DNA from: Tigriopus japonicus
Taxonomy: Eukaryota; Arthropoda; Copepoda; Harpacticoida; Harpacticidae
Direction of reading: 5' to 3'
Assembly: GCA_010645155.1 (NCBI GenBank)
Contig: CM021319.1
Span: forward strand, 171,561-235,560
DNA length: 64,000 nucleotides
Shown: piece after piece, positions 37,200 through 49,129 of the stretch
How positions within the stretch are numbered: the stretch's first letter is position 1
Layout of the letters: every line of letters starts with the position of its first letter
Made by a program: the position numbers and the translations under genes
Notes under the pieces: model-generated
Told to the model about the DNA's origin: nothing
The model's database searches: none
The model's input: the letters and a program-made list of their open reading frames with translations, nothing else

Positions 37200-37621
37200 C
37201 CATAGACCACTGTATCACTTAGATTGAGATGGTAGCTTCAAAATTTATTATCTTTGCTCCCATTCAAGGTAATATCTTATAATTTACTAGAGCTGTGGTT
37301 TATGTAACAAAGAGTGTCTACACCAATTTTCAGCTCGATCAAACGACGGAGTCAAAAGTGAAACGCCTTTTAAATTCGGGCAAGCAAAGGCGGAAAATAA
37401 ACCAAGAGGCAAAACGAGCTTATTTTCCGCCTACGCTTGCCTGAACTTCAAAGAAGCATAACTTTTGACTCCGTCGTTTGATTGAGCTGAAAATTGGTAG
37501 ACAAATTTCTTGTTTCATTAAATCCACAGCTCCTGGAAAATATAAGGTATTCTCAAGAATAGGAGCAAAGATGATAAATTTTGAAGCTACCGTGTCAGTC
37601 CAGCAGTAGCGATGTCTATGG
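37200..37621. mobile_element. Foldback element, copy 2
   Basis: A 422-bp inverted repeat whose ends are ccatagac and gtctatgg. Arms include ggtagcttcaaaatttat (complement near 37575-37592) and the inner block caattttcagctcgatcaaa (complement near 37475-37494). The centre is two inverted copies of a gcaagc-aggcggaaaataa stretch around 37382-37440. The inner block is shared with the foldback at 3193-3672, including the following cgg-gacaaaagt stretch, so both belong to one dispersed family. There is no coding capacity. Confidence 0.65.
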
Positions 37622-37745
37622 CAAGCCATAACCAAACTTCGATTGCAATCCAGTATTTTGAGACATCCGTGATTAATCCATAAAATCATCGATTCATCCA
37701 ACAAACTATCCATAATCCACTCGTAGACAAAATACAAGTGATGAC

Positions 37746-38271
37746 CGGGGCCTCCAATTGGTTGCAAATTCCATTTTACAATGTAGTTACAAAAATCTTG
37801 AACTTAAGTCCAAAGTTACAAAAATTCGGAACATTTTAAACAGATGTGGAAAATTGCTTGTTACGTTGAGAATTTTCTGGGAAAGATCAAGTTATTAATC
37901 AAAATAAAAGTGAGGAAACAAACCGACATTGTATATTAAAGTTGCAGCAAAAAATATTTAGTTCATCTTTAGTGCCACCAGATACTTGTAAATTATAATT
38001 TACAATGTAATTACAAAAATCTGCTATTTTGGTCCAAAATTTGGGAAATTGCTTGTTTCATTCAGAAAAATCTGGAAAAAGGATGGCAAAATCAAAATTA
38101 GAAAAGTAGTGGAGAGAATGTATTAAACATACTTGTAACAATACTTATTTCATTTATTTATCAGAAAAGTGTTTGTAAAATCACAAAAAAAAACGATTTT
38201 GTTCAATTTTTTCTCAAAATGATTACAAAAATACTATACTTTTTTTGCTTCAACAAAATTTAGTGGCCCCG
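37746..38271. mobile_element. Nonautonomous element with 8-bp target duplication and CGGGGCC ends
   Basis: A 526-bp AT-rich segment bounded by cggggcc and its complement ggccccg. Both flanks (37738-37745 and 38272-38279) are gtgatgac, a perfect 8-bp direct duplication. The termini are short and weakly extended. The interior repeats tacaatgtaattacaaaaat twice (near 37775 and 38010). The 8-bp duplication suggests hAT or another 8-bp superfamily; the CGGGGCC terminus is not the usual hAT CA/TA start, so assignment is open. Confidence 0.6.
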
Positions 38272-38279
38272 GTGATGAC

Positions 38280-38894
38280 CATTTTCAAACATGCTCCACA
38301 GTCAAAGGACATTGAGGATTTCCTTCATTTGATTATTTCAACACGCTTTTTTTAAGAGTGGACACTTGCCATCAGAATGTGTTATTATAAACTAACGACA
38401 AATATTGAAAAATTGAACAAATAAGTAACAATTGAAGGTTTTACATGGACAGTTCTAGCCGCCTTTAAATAATCCAGTTCTAAAGCGAAATCGGTTGTTT
38501 GCCGTTGCTCGTTACTCTCACAGTTCCTTGAACGTCGCAAAAGTTTCCCATTGTTCACTCGAGTCTTTCACATTAAGGAAATTTCTTGTAGCACACTATG
38601 CATTTTCAAAGAATGCGGATCCATCAAGACGAAATACGAGGCAATTTCCCTGAAGGTCAACTCCTCACAATAATTCAAACCTTTATTCAATGAAGGCTCA
38701 CCTCTGTCGCGCATTTGACAACCCTCCCATGTTTACGACCTTTTAACCGACCTTTTATTGAATAAACTTCGCACCCCTCGTCATTTCCAGCTTCTCGTGT
38801 CACTCACTTAAAAAAAGATGAAGAGAGGAAATGCTCACCAAAGGCCAAGGACCAAATGATACACGATCCAACCTGATTTCCTTTTCCTTTTTAG
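38280..38894. other. Upstream region / first intron of the SmydA-type gene
   Basis: The acceptor tttttag at 38888-38894 shows that an earlier exon of the SmydA gene lies upstream. It should end in two bases of an Arg codon, as in GRH. I could not place it in this stretch; it may be short or lie further away. Confidence 0.5.
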
Positions 38895-41342
38895 ACATTT
38901 GATCGCCATCCGAGACATTCCAGCCGGAAAAGCCATTTTTTCGGAGAGTCCTTTGGCCGTGGGACCATCTCCAGATCATCCCAATGACGATGACATTTGC
39001 ATTATATGCCTGAATGAATTGGAACATCCGAAAGTGTGTTCCAATTGCTTTTGGCCTGTGTGCAGTTCCGAATGCGGCCGTTCCAATCGACATAAGATGG
39101 AATGCGCCACATTAGCGGCGTGTGCCCGTGAATCTGAGGATGACTTGTTGCCCTTGAGACATTTATTGGTCATGAGATGTCTGCAAATGAAACATAGAGA
39201 TCAATACAGTTGGGAGAAGCTCCTCGATATGGAGGTAGGTGGTCTTGATTTTCAACTGGCTCAACTGATTGTTATTTATTCAACAGGAATCCGTGAAGTT
39301 GTTAATTAATGCAAAATTTAATGCTAGCACATGCATGTCCACAGTGTGGAGATTTTTTATAACAACTGTGTTTCGTAGGTACTAAATTTGTTTCCTCCCA
39401 TTAAGTTTGTTGAATTAATCCAAAGATTGTAAATTAATGGGTGTCATTTTTGCACCAGTTTCATGAAACCTCCATTTTTTGTTGTCAATTGTTTTCTACC
39501 GCCACAAGGAATGCAATCCCCTGTAAATATTTGGACGCCTTTTGGTGCCTTTTGGTTACATCCTTTGCATTTCAATGGAAAATATGCATTGTTGTTTCAG
39601 GACCATCATGGCGTCCAAACTCTCATTCGAAACATTGAAGACGAGTTGGGCGACATGGATCGCATGGAACTGAAATATTTCATCCGAGAAAGTTGCGGCA
39701 TGGGAATTAAAGGCGAACTGGACATTGTGGCTGACATCGTGCAGAGTTCGTCCATTCAAGTTGAATGTGGTAAGTCATCAAGCTCACTCACTCGTGGACC
39801 CTCCTCCATCATAACACGTGTGCTCACTTCATGGGCCCTTCTGTCTTCAAGAATCCATGGAACCATTTCCGGCCCTCTACCTCACTGGAGGCCTTTTGGC
39901 TCAAGCTTGTGTTCCCAATACGGTGTTGCGATTCGATCGCGAGCAAAAGTACCTAATGACCGTGTTCTCGGGGCGAAAAATTGCCAAAGGCGAGAAACTG
40001 ACCTTCTGTCCTTTGAAGAATCTGATTCGAACGGGAACACGGGATCGGCGACGAAAACTGAACAAAAAGCTGATCAATTGCTTCTGTGACAGGTGAGAAT
40101 TTGTCATTTTTCTTAACAAGAAGGGTCCATATCAAAGAGGTGGGGGTTGTCTGTTCGACAGGTGCACGGATCCCACCGAGTGCCAGAGCTATTCCAGTGC
40201 TTTCATTTGTCAGAAATGCCCGCCCAACCACTCAAAAGAGCCGGGATTCGTCTTGCCTCTCAATCCCATTCTGGAGGATTCGATGTGGGCGTGCCAGATT
40301 TGCAATTATACGATGACATCCGACACGGCAGAGAAGCTCCTGGGTCGCTTGCGAGATAGTTTGGAGGCCACCAAATGTGAGGACAGTGAGGTCAAATTCA
40401 AAGACTTTTTGCGCACCAACCATGACATCTTACATCCCAATCACTACTTGATGGTGGCTTGCAAGGAGGCCTTGTTCAATCTCAAAACTTCGGAGGCCAG
40501 AGCCTTGGACTTTTCCATTTCGGAAAAGTTGGAAGCGGTCGACCTTGGATTGGATCTCTTGAAGGTGGTCAACATCCTCGAACCGGGACTTTCCGACATG
40601 AGAGGTATGAATGGAGGTTTTTCAAGTAAACGTTACCTTTACTTTTTGATACTGCCTCCACTTGCTCAATAGTTCTTTTGTAAAAGCTAGTGTATTGTAG
40701 AGAGCGACCAATGAATTCTTGAAGTTTTGAGTACGCAGTCGGCTGTAAGTAATTCATAAATTTCAAGACTTTTTCACATACAAATGCAAAAGTATCTTTA
40801 GTTTCGTTTCAAAATCAACTTTCTGATATGGATGGACATATAGAATTTGTTAGACTGCCGATGGTGACCACGATCGAGTCGATTTACTAAAAGGGTCCTT
40901 TATTCATTACTTTTTTTTTCGGAAAAAGGCCCGCATTATTTAACATCGTTACAAACTGATTCCAGGGAAATTGCTCTTGACATTGGGCACCACTTTACAA
41001 GAAATGCTTTCTCAAGAAATCGTGAATCGCATGGAGTCCCATGATCAGGCTGAATTGGACGAAAGGCACATCTATTCAGCATTTCACGACGCCTTGTTTT
41101 GCTTCGAAGAGGCCAAAAAGATCCAAAGGTGCGTGTAGGCAATCAATCCGTAGAATTTCTGTCTAGCCCAGTCTAGTCTCGCTCATTTGGACCACCATTC
41201 TCAACGGGATCATTTGTGCTTTGATTCTAGATTGAATAAGACCTCCAGAGGACGGGAGGTCTACAGCACAATCAAATCATCCATTCACGTGCTGAAAGAC
41301 ATGAAGCGAGACTTTGAAAAATCCTACAGCGGGACAAATTGA
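38895..41342 (+). CDS. SmydA-type SET and MYND domain protein with degenerate SET motifs (5' exon not found)
   Basis: Six exons are resolved: 38895-39234, 39601-39769, 39852-40092, 40162-40604, 40966-41128 and 41231-41342. All have GT/AG borders and continuous phase, giving 488 residues of the C-terminal part. The frame enters at HLIAIRDIPAGKAIFSE, the split SET N-terminal strand. Next comes a MYND zinc finger with C-x2-C, C-x2-C, C-x3-C and H-x3-C (about 38998-39105). The SET core reads LAQACVPNT where active enzymes have NHSC-PN, and GEKLTFCP where they have the catalytic SY. The post-SET Cys cluster (NCFCDRCTDPTEC and CQKC) is kept. The order and the DRCTDPTE tail match arthropod SmydA/msta proteins. 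Methyltransferase activity is doubtful; a binding role is possible. An AATAAA follows the stop at 41347-41352. Confidence 0.85.
39490..39530 (-). mobile_element. LINE 3'-end fragment in a SmydA intron
   Basis: The stretch ctaccgccacaaggaatg followed by atcccctgtaaa matches the 3' end of the LINE fragments near 50079, 54491 and 59030 with a few differences. It is only about 40 bp. Confidence 0.4.
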
Positions 41343-41352
41343 TCCGAATAAA

Positions 41353-42650
41353 ACCATCATGCATGCTTATGTTTACCTCAACATACTGGTGCTAGAAAAT
41401 CACAGAAGTTTCGGGGCAACCCAAGAGCTCTTCCGGATGAATCAGATCTCCGATGGGGTTCAAAGCTCTTTCACCTTGGCCAGTTTCATTGACCCCTTAG
41501 TCTGTCAGTCAGTCAGTCAGTCAGTCAGTCATTCTTGAATTGAAGTCGATCGCAGGGCGATCGATCCTATCTTGAGCACTCGGAAGGCCTCTGAACTTGC
41601 TCCTAAGTTATGTATGCCATGAGATCGTGAGCAGAGATCCCTGATCTATACTATGTCATGGGTCAATGCACGACCACTCCACAAATGACCCAGACCCTAT
41701 TGTTACTGTCAATTTCATAGGTACAATGCTTGGTTTACGGACGAAGGATATATTCGAGATAAAGAGGACAGTTTGCCGTCAAAGGAAATGAATGATCCGT
41801 CGATTTTTTTCTCACCTCTTCCGTGCAAAAGTAACGCAACCTAGGATTTAGAATGGCATTCTCGGCAGTCTAACTTTGTCAAATCCTCTCTTGAAATTAT
41901 TTCTGCTTTATGAAAATTTCAAGGCAAAAGATTCTGTAAAAAGCGTATTTTTTCTGAAGGTGAAGCCATTTTAGAATGGCTCAAATACATGAAAGAATTG
42001 GAGGTCTCGTGGCATTAAGGGCAAAAATCGGTGAAAAATTGTCTATTTTTGTTTAAATGAAAAACACTCAAGAAGCTAATGACAGGGAACTGTCGATCGT
42101 TGACTAGACCAGCCCTAATAAATTCAAGTATTCATCGAAATTCAATGACCAACTGGATCAAAGTAAGCTCCTTAACTAACTTGGAATCACAAGGACTAGA
42201 ACGTGCTCCCCAAACATTTGACTTTAACATATGTTGTGTTGCATAACTAAGAAACCTTTCCAATGAACTTCTTTTCATCTAAAAAAGTATAAGGCGATCT
42301 TATGACACTTCAATCATGAAAACAACTTTCTTTCGTCAAGATGAGTTGTTCAGTTTTGAAATCCATTACAACTTATTTTCTAGAAATCAATCTCTATTCA
42401 ATATAATTACAAACTAGTTTTTTAAAAGATGCCTTGGTTTTGTCAGGCCTCAATAGCGTGAACCTCGATGGTTCGGTTAAAATTCTGACATTTGTTCTCG
42501 TGAGTTTCGATTGAGATCAAGACACGTTGAGGCGACAGAGGCCGTCAAAATTCGGGGAAAGACTTAAAACAGGAATGCATTATATAACGTGGTTGGAAAG
42601 TATGGATGTATAGCAGCCACATGTAGACACACGGGGGACTTTTTAAATAC
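41353..42650. other. Convergent intergenic region
   Basis: Space between the 3' ends of the SmydA gene (+) and the divergent bZIP gene (-). Apart from the GTCA microsatellite nothing is recognised. Confidence 0.5.
41504..41531. repeat. (GTCA)n microsatellite
   Basis: Seven uninterrupted GTCA units downstream of the SmydA gene. Confidence 0.9.
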
Positions 42651-42656
42651 TTTATT
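42651..42656 (-). terminator. Poly(A) signal AATAAA
   Basis: AATAAA on the minus strand, 128 bases past the stop codon of the divergent bZIP gene. Confidence 0.5.
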
Positions 42657-42783
42657 TTCTTATAAATTCATACATTGCACACGATCCATTTTTTGTACAA
42701 ACCAAACATCTTAACCAAGTTAGGTACAGTATTCGTTTTTTTGTGTCTTATCACAGGAGAGGTCATTGAACTTTTCATGGCGA

Positions 42784-44077
42784 TTACTCATCCGCTTCAG
42801 AGTCCAGAATGTGGAAGATCTCCTCCGATCGACCCTCGGTCATGGTGAGTGCGAATTGAGCCACTTGAGCGCACACATTCTGCAATCTGGTCTTCTCAGA
42901 TTCTAGAAACTTTTGTCGCCGCTCAATCTCCTTCTCTCGCATATGCTTTTTACTTCGAGACAATTGAGCCGAGAGGTTGTTATGATGGCGGTTGTAGAGC
43001 TCGGTCTCATCTTTGGTGAGCACCTCGCCGCGACTGGCCTTTTGGAGGACCATTTTGGTTTTGATGGTCTTCTCGAGATCCTTTCCCTTCTCACCTTTGG
43101 ACTTGATGGGTTGGATCTCGTGTTCTTTCTGGAAAGCCAACCAACGCTTTTGCTCTTGTTCCTTCAAATGAAGCAGGGCCCAGAGAGGGGTTTTGGAAGG
43201 TTCCGAGTTTTTTTCGGGCTCTCGTTTCGCTGCCAATGCATTCAACAAAACCTCTTTCCGGGTGGCCATTTCTTGGAGGATCTTGGCTTGTTCCATCATA
43301 GCAAAGTCAAGGTTGGAGAATAACCCCGTGGTCTTTGGCCTTGGCAAGTAAGGATGAGGGCGGAACATGAACGTGTTTGGTGCCACTGGAGATGAAACCT
43401 GCTATAAGGTGGAAAGTGGAATTGCATGCGGATTCAAATAGTGAGAAAGAGGGCCAAAAAAGTACCTCAAGATTTCGGTCCCAGAAGGCACTAGTCACTT
43501 TCCTCAGCCTTCGGGTTTCATCATTGTCGGGCTTGATGAGCGCTTCCATGAAGAAGTTATTTTTGCGAAGAGCGGGACCCTCGTGGACTTGATTGATTCC
43601 CGAGCAATTACTCGATGAGCTTTCTGGAGAGGGAGTCCGTGAACATGGCGCACTAACATTGCCTGCAAAGATATTCCAAAACATGCAAAATCTTTCTTAA
43701 CGGACCATATCATTTGCATTGGGTTATTTTGCAGAAAGCATAACCTGATATATGAGGTATCCGATTGTGTAACAAAAGCAAAAAAACCAACTCAAGAAGT
43801 AATTATGACCAGTGATTTAACATATTTATTCGTAAACACGCTCACCAATGTCGCATAATGATAATGTGAGAGCACATGTTAGATATGCAACTTTTGTGGT
43901 GCATGTACAGAGGAGAGCTTTTTTTTGGCGCAAATATGGGCACAATAAGGAATATCAATAATACAGAATCATTTTGAGCAATATCAGGCACGGAAACAAT
44001 GGGAATAAATCCGATCAATTTTTTCACGACATGAAAGACTTTTGAATAATGCTTGAGAAACACTTACAAAGATGCAT
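42784..44077 (-). CDS. Divergent bZIP protein, tandem paralogue of the PAR-like bZIP gene
   Basis: Proposed exons 44077-44068 (ten bases, ATG), 43662-43466 and 43398-42784 join in phase to give 273 residues. Exons 2 and 3 are firm; the tiny first exon is less sure because its ATG context is poor. The N-terminal part is Ser/Pro-rich. The C-terminus holds a bZIP: an NN pair at 209-210 starts the N-x7-R basic signature ending in SRSKKH. The first heptad residue follows at the canonical distance, with I227, L234, L241 and V248. The basic region is weak (NRHHNNLSAQLSR), with Ala-Ala and several Arg replaced, so DNA contact may be altered. KDE before the basic region and FLExE in the zipper match the neighbouring bZIP gene, which indicates an old tandem duplication. 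A transcription-factor role by dimerisation is inferred. Confidence 0.7.
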
Positions 44078-44270
44078 GGGACTTTTGTGTCTTAAAAGAA
44101 AAATAATACGTATCACAAGGGTGTTTTTGAGCCTAGAGATCAAACGGAATAAAATTCAAGTCTACATTCACATGTAAATTGAGCGCATTCAAAGAAAAAG
44201 AAAAGCCAGTCAAAAAGTGCAGAGAGAATTAAGGGACAGGGACACGAAGATGAACTGCAATGTCGGCGAA

Positions 44271-45137
44271 TTAAGAGCCATTGTCCATCATGACAGAATG
44301 AAGATCCGAAGTGTCTAGAGCGGAATCATTCAGGATCAAAGCCCGCAGGCGACCAGTCTCAGACTTCATTCGGGCCACTTCCCATTTCAGTTGAATGTTC
44401 TCTTGCTCCAGAAATGCTGCGCGAATTGCAATCTCATCCTCTTTGGCCCTGCGAGCATCTCGAGATCGCTTAGCGGCCTCATTATTCTTCTTTCGGCGTT
44501 CCCAGTAGGCCTCATCCTTGATTTCTTCGACCCGTCGAGATTTCTTGGATTGGGGTTGCACATTGACTTCAGGCGAGGTATCGACCGAGGTTGCGGGAGA
44601 ATTGGGCGACGACGATAACGACTTGTTGTCATCCTCGGCTGCAGAGCCGTTCGAGTCCCGTCGTTTACGTTTGGTCTTATTCTGCCGGAATTGCCAAAGC
44701 ATACTCTCCCGGAATTGATTGTAGGATTTCATTGACTCTTCCGAGACCCGTTGCAACTCGTTAGGGGGTGATCTGGGCAAATTGCATTCCGGCGAAGGTG
44801 GAAACCTCATGGATCCAAGACCCAAGAAAGGGAATCCCGACCCATTGTTCCTCTTGATATTAGAAAGGGCCAAATTGGCCTTGATGAGCCGATCCAGTAT
44901 TACGGGATCACCGGCTCGTTGTAAGTTCATTGGGAACCGCATGGGTAAGGCCATGGAACCTCCTCCTGATCCAAAGGTTTGGATGTCATTCCCCGATAGA
45001 AAAGGGGGCTGAAGATGACTCGATTTGACGTGATCTGGGAGACACGATGGCTTTGAAGTAGGTGGGGAAACGGCTCGTGGACTAAGGTCCAAGGCCTCTT
45101 TACGCCCATCATGGTGGCTAAATGTGGAGATCTCCAT
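44271..45137 (-). CDS. PAR/giant-like bZIP transcription factor
   Basis: A single coding exon of 288 residues from the first ATG at 45137 (the frame is open upstream but has no earlier ATG). Near the N-terminus ALDLS (residues 15-19) resembles the P-x-DLS motif that recruits the CtBP corepressor, as in Drosophila Giant. The middle is Ser/Pro-rich with a basic KTKRKRR stretch. The bZIP is at about 205-270: [20 protein letters not shown] is the PAR/giant-type basic region, followed by a zipper with I236, L243, L250, M257 and L264. The family includes HLF/TEF/DBP, Giant, Pdp1 and nematode CES-2; with no clear PAR domain visible it is closest in outline to Giant/CES-2. Expected role: sequence-specific nuclear repressor or activator. 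It lies 194 bases upstream of the divergent bZIP gene on the same strand. Confidence 0.85.
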   Translation of the reverse strand: MEISTFSHHDGRKEALDLSPRAVSPPTSKPSCLPDHVKSSHLQPPFLSGNDIQTFGSGGGSMALPMRFPMNLQRAGDPVILDRLIKANLALSNIKRNNGSGFPFLGLGSMRFPPSPECNLPRSPPNELQRVSEESMKSYNQFRESMLWQFRQNKTKRKRRDSNGSAAEDDNKSLSSSPNSPATSVDTSPEVNVQPQSKKSRRVEEIKDEAYWERRKKNNEAAKRSRDARRAKEDEIAIRAAFLEQENIQLKWEVARMKSETGRLRALILNDSALDTSDLHSVMMDNGS

Positions 45138-48100
45138 TTCGAAGAAATTAAAGTGGAGAGCTGACCAAGCCTCGCTTGTCGAACCGCAAAAACAACACTG
45201 ACTGATTAGAAAGCTGAGTGTCCGAATGTTGAACAAATTACGGGGCTCAGAATTTGAAAAAACGATTGACTAACCAACCACGAGGAGGACAAGGCGGCGA
45301 GCTTCGTGGTTCATGTGGTGGTCAATAGGGTCTTGGCGCTCAACCGACTCTTGACCGCCTTAGAATGAAGCGTACACGTTCTTTAGTCCTCGTCATTCGA
45401 CCCATGGTCATCATTGAGAATTCGACCGATGAACTTCAATTATTCAAGTCATGTACTCCCTTGGCTCTTTTTGACTTTCAAAACTTGGCTTAGTTTGCAA
45501 GTCGTGGTTTCCATCATATTATTAGTTAATCTTTCCGGAGATCTTACCTTGTTTGACACAATAAATTGGCAGTACATGGGTTTCAACACAATGAATTGGG
45601 ATGGCCGGTTTTTATTTGATTTTTTGTTAAGTTCGATATGAGGGTCGATCTCTTATGTCATAGTCCCGTCAAATTGATTATCTTTGAAGGCATCAAATCC
45701 GGGAAGTTAAAACATTGATGATGAAGAAAGCCATTGATTAGTTGCTATGGAAACATGCTGCAACCAATTGAGGGTTGATTTTATTCGTTCTATCTAATAA
45801 GCTTGCATATTAGATCCAATCTTTACTTGAAATCGGGCTCCTGGGTCTAAACCCTGATGAGATATGTCATCGCCATGTACTGTACCTATTGGACTCGGAA
45901 ATGTTGAACTCGGGAGGCACGTGAGGGGGCCTTAAGGTCGCCTATTTCGACACGTTTTTCATAAACGATTGTTGGCTTCTCCGAGTTGTTGACCGGTTCA
46001 AACAAATGATAATCACAATCGAAATGAGACTATTCTAGAATATCCAGAAAACGGTACAACAGAGAGGGCGGGCTGATGGTAGATTTCAACGCAACTGGAT
46101 GATTTCCACCTGGTGGCAGATCTATTCGTCACCATTTTAGGCCCTGATACCAGAGGAAAGCACCTAGTCGAGTCGGTTGAGGTCCATTGTCTTTGTTGTT
46201 CCAAGTTTGAAACGTTTCAATCATCTTTGTTGAAGAAGACACTTGACGATTAGTCAAAAAACCAAAATGATCCATTTCTCGGGTTCCGTTAATGATCCTC
46301 CTCCAGTGGTGATAGAAAATTGCTCAATAACACAAATTTGACCAGACCCTCTTCGTGGTCCCCTCTCTATCCAATCATGCATAATCTTTGCCTATCGATT
46401 GTCATTTAACTCCTTAAAAATTCACTCGAAACCGAGGCAAGTCTGTCCAATTTCGAAGTTTAGGAACGATTTGTTTCAAATATCGACATAATCGGGCCAC
46501 TTGAAGCCTAAATTATACATGTTCAACGCTATTTGACTCGAGCCCAGGGCTAAATCGTCCCTTACACATACTAAATGAAGTAAAACCAAAAAAATAGACG
46601 GCATCCTTACCTTGCGAATTATTGTGGATAAGGTCATTCATTTTGGGCCCTTTCGTGCACTATCACCCAATAATTTCCAACTGTTTATCTTAACTATGTT
46701 CACCTCTTTAGAGAGAGTGAGGAAACGATACTCTCCACTGAATTCTAAATTGACCATTGAAAGGGTGAAAATGGCATCTCTCCGTTATAAAGACTCGATC
46801 GTAGCTTTGAACGGCAAGTCGGTCAGCTTCCTTCGGTTGCATTTTGCTTCTTCGGAGAAGTAGCTTGCTGAAAGCGCGCTCAAGCTCGAGCTGACCGACC
46901 GGGAATTACATCTAAGCGTCAACTTGGTCAACTCACTATGTAAATCTAATATTGTATAAAGGGCCCATGGCGCATACCGTTCAATCCAACTAAAATTGAA
47001 TAAGTTAACCCCTGTCCAGCAAGGTGTTGGAGCTTAGAGTGTTCTGAAAAGAACAACTGGAGTTTCAAAAAGTGCAAAAAACCACGATATGCTTAAATAT
47101 TTACAGTAAGAGAAAATATCAAATGTATTAATGCCTTTAAAGTCTCAAACTTAACCCTCTAATGTTGACGTCAAACGAGGAGCTTTTTTTGACGCAGTCA
47201 TGTAAACATTCTTCTTTTGTCTTGCAAGGAGGATTTTTGAGTTTGTAAATCTTTGAAATCAAATTTGTCTCAAAGTTCGTCAAAAGCTTGCTCGTGTCAA
47301 TCGTCCTTTTGGACGATTGGAGGTGCAATCATGTACTCTTAGATGGACCACACTGACATATATTTCACAATTTTTCTCAATTTAGAATACCTACCACCCT
47401 TTTGCCAAATTTTAAGCCGCTAACGATAAATAAGTGTGTTACAAATTGGTGTAATCTTATACGAGTGAATTGTATGAATGTGGTAATTCTTTTTTGCTTC
47501 AATCATTCTATTCTTTTACATGCCATTTGTGCCAACATTCGGCCAGTACAACGATTTGGAACCAGACCATGGCAATCGTTGAACAAAATGAGTTTCGGAA
47601 AAATTGTACGCAGAGCTTGACGTAAAGACAAACGTCTGCAACCCAAAAATGAGACATTTTCCAACCCATGAATTGCCATTCTTTGGTCAGCTCCTAAACA
47701 GATGGAATATTAAGGTGCTTCAACTTGAATCATTGGCCTGTTGGATGAACTGAATCGTCCTTGAAAGCATCCAAATGAATGTGGCTTCCTTCTTCGTCCC
47801 TGACCCTCTCTCTCTCTTTCTCTCTCTCTCTGTTTCTTTCCCCTTGAGCTGTCGAATAAAAAGCGATAGGGTTCAGATCCATCCAAGTGGTCTCTTTGGA
47901 GGGGGAAAATATTCGTTGAAGCAATGACATCCAACTTGAACGCACTCGAAATTTGAGACCCTCTCCAACCCTACGTACACACACATCTGCGGTTGGATTT
48001 CGATCTTCGATTTTGAGTATGCCTTCAGGCCATTTTTGTGGGTGTTAACCTTGACCAACCGCCGATATTCTGACCAAAATAATGGATTTTCTTTAAACTT

Positions 48101-48978
48101 TATAATCGACAACAGAATGTCAACGCATTTAATAGTTGGTCAAGTGTCTTGGTTCATTGAAATATCGTCAAGTACTCTGATTGTAAGTAGGGGGTACTTG
48201 AACATGTTCAATAGAGTTTTGGACTTTTAACGCTTGAAGAACGGTATTTCTCCTTTCATCTGACACCGAATTCAAGGTTAAATTGAACGAGTCTTAAAAC
48301 ATCTGGGTGTAATGTGTCTACTCTACCAAAACTATGATCTGGTTAGATTGTTAATAATGTCTGTTTGCCTTCTTGTCAGTTGAATTTTAGAGAAGGTAAG
48401 TAAAAGGTCAATTTTGCTTTGGTTTATTAACTATTGTCATTTCAATCACAATTGCAGTTCTAGAAAGGTTTTTAGTAATTTTTGAATCCCTGCAGGCAAA
48501 TGCAAAACAATGGTGTGCAATACTTTGATCATTAAATATTCGAGAAAAGAGGTCGCGTCAAAAAGATAGATTTTATAACGTGGGTGTTGAGGATATGTGT
48601 CATATTGGCATATTTTTGCGATTTCCGCATTTGTTCACTTAATCAACTATTTCTAGAGCTTCATCGACTAATGAGGGTCTGAATGAAAAAGTTGAAAATG
48701 TGAGAATAAAGATAAACAAGTATTATGTTTGTAATGTTTGAATTGCTACCCACTTCGTATTTGGATTACGGGTGAGTGTCAAATGGACTTTTGTAAAATG
48801 TCGCAATTCTAATGGTTGGACTGACTGTAATTCACCTTAAATGCCAATTTTGCTTGATTCATTTTTTTATGACGGAAATTGCACTCTCACTTACTTTTTT
48901 ATTCCTCGACAGGTTTTGGTTCCAAAAGTGAACCTAGACTCTGTTAAGCGTTGAATCTCTTGCACTAAATCATGCATC
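45138..48978. other. Upstream region of the bZIP gene and intergenic DNA
   Basis: No supported gene. The upstream flank of the bZIP gene presumably carries its promoter; no clear TATA box was identified. A (CT)n microsatellite is at 47805-47840. Small open frames show no family similarity. Confidence 0.5.
47805..47840. repeat. (CT)n microsatellite
   Basis: Interrupted CT/CTTT run of about 36 bp. Confidence 0.85.
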
Positions 48979-49129
48979 GTGAGGAGCCATATCTCATTGG
49001 CAATAAAATCAGACATGGGTAAATGCAGAAATTCAAAATGGCAAACCATTTTTCATTTTCCAAGGCAACTATTTTTGTTTATTTTATTTACGTTTGGAAA
49101 GGTAAAAACTCAAAACCACTCCATCCCCT

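Noticed and set aside
38614..38655. Candidate first exon of the SmydA gene starting at an ATG near 38614
   Set aside because: It ends in the wrong phase for the exon at 38895 and would cause an immediate stop.
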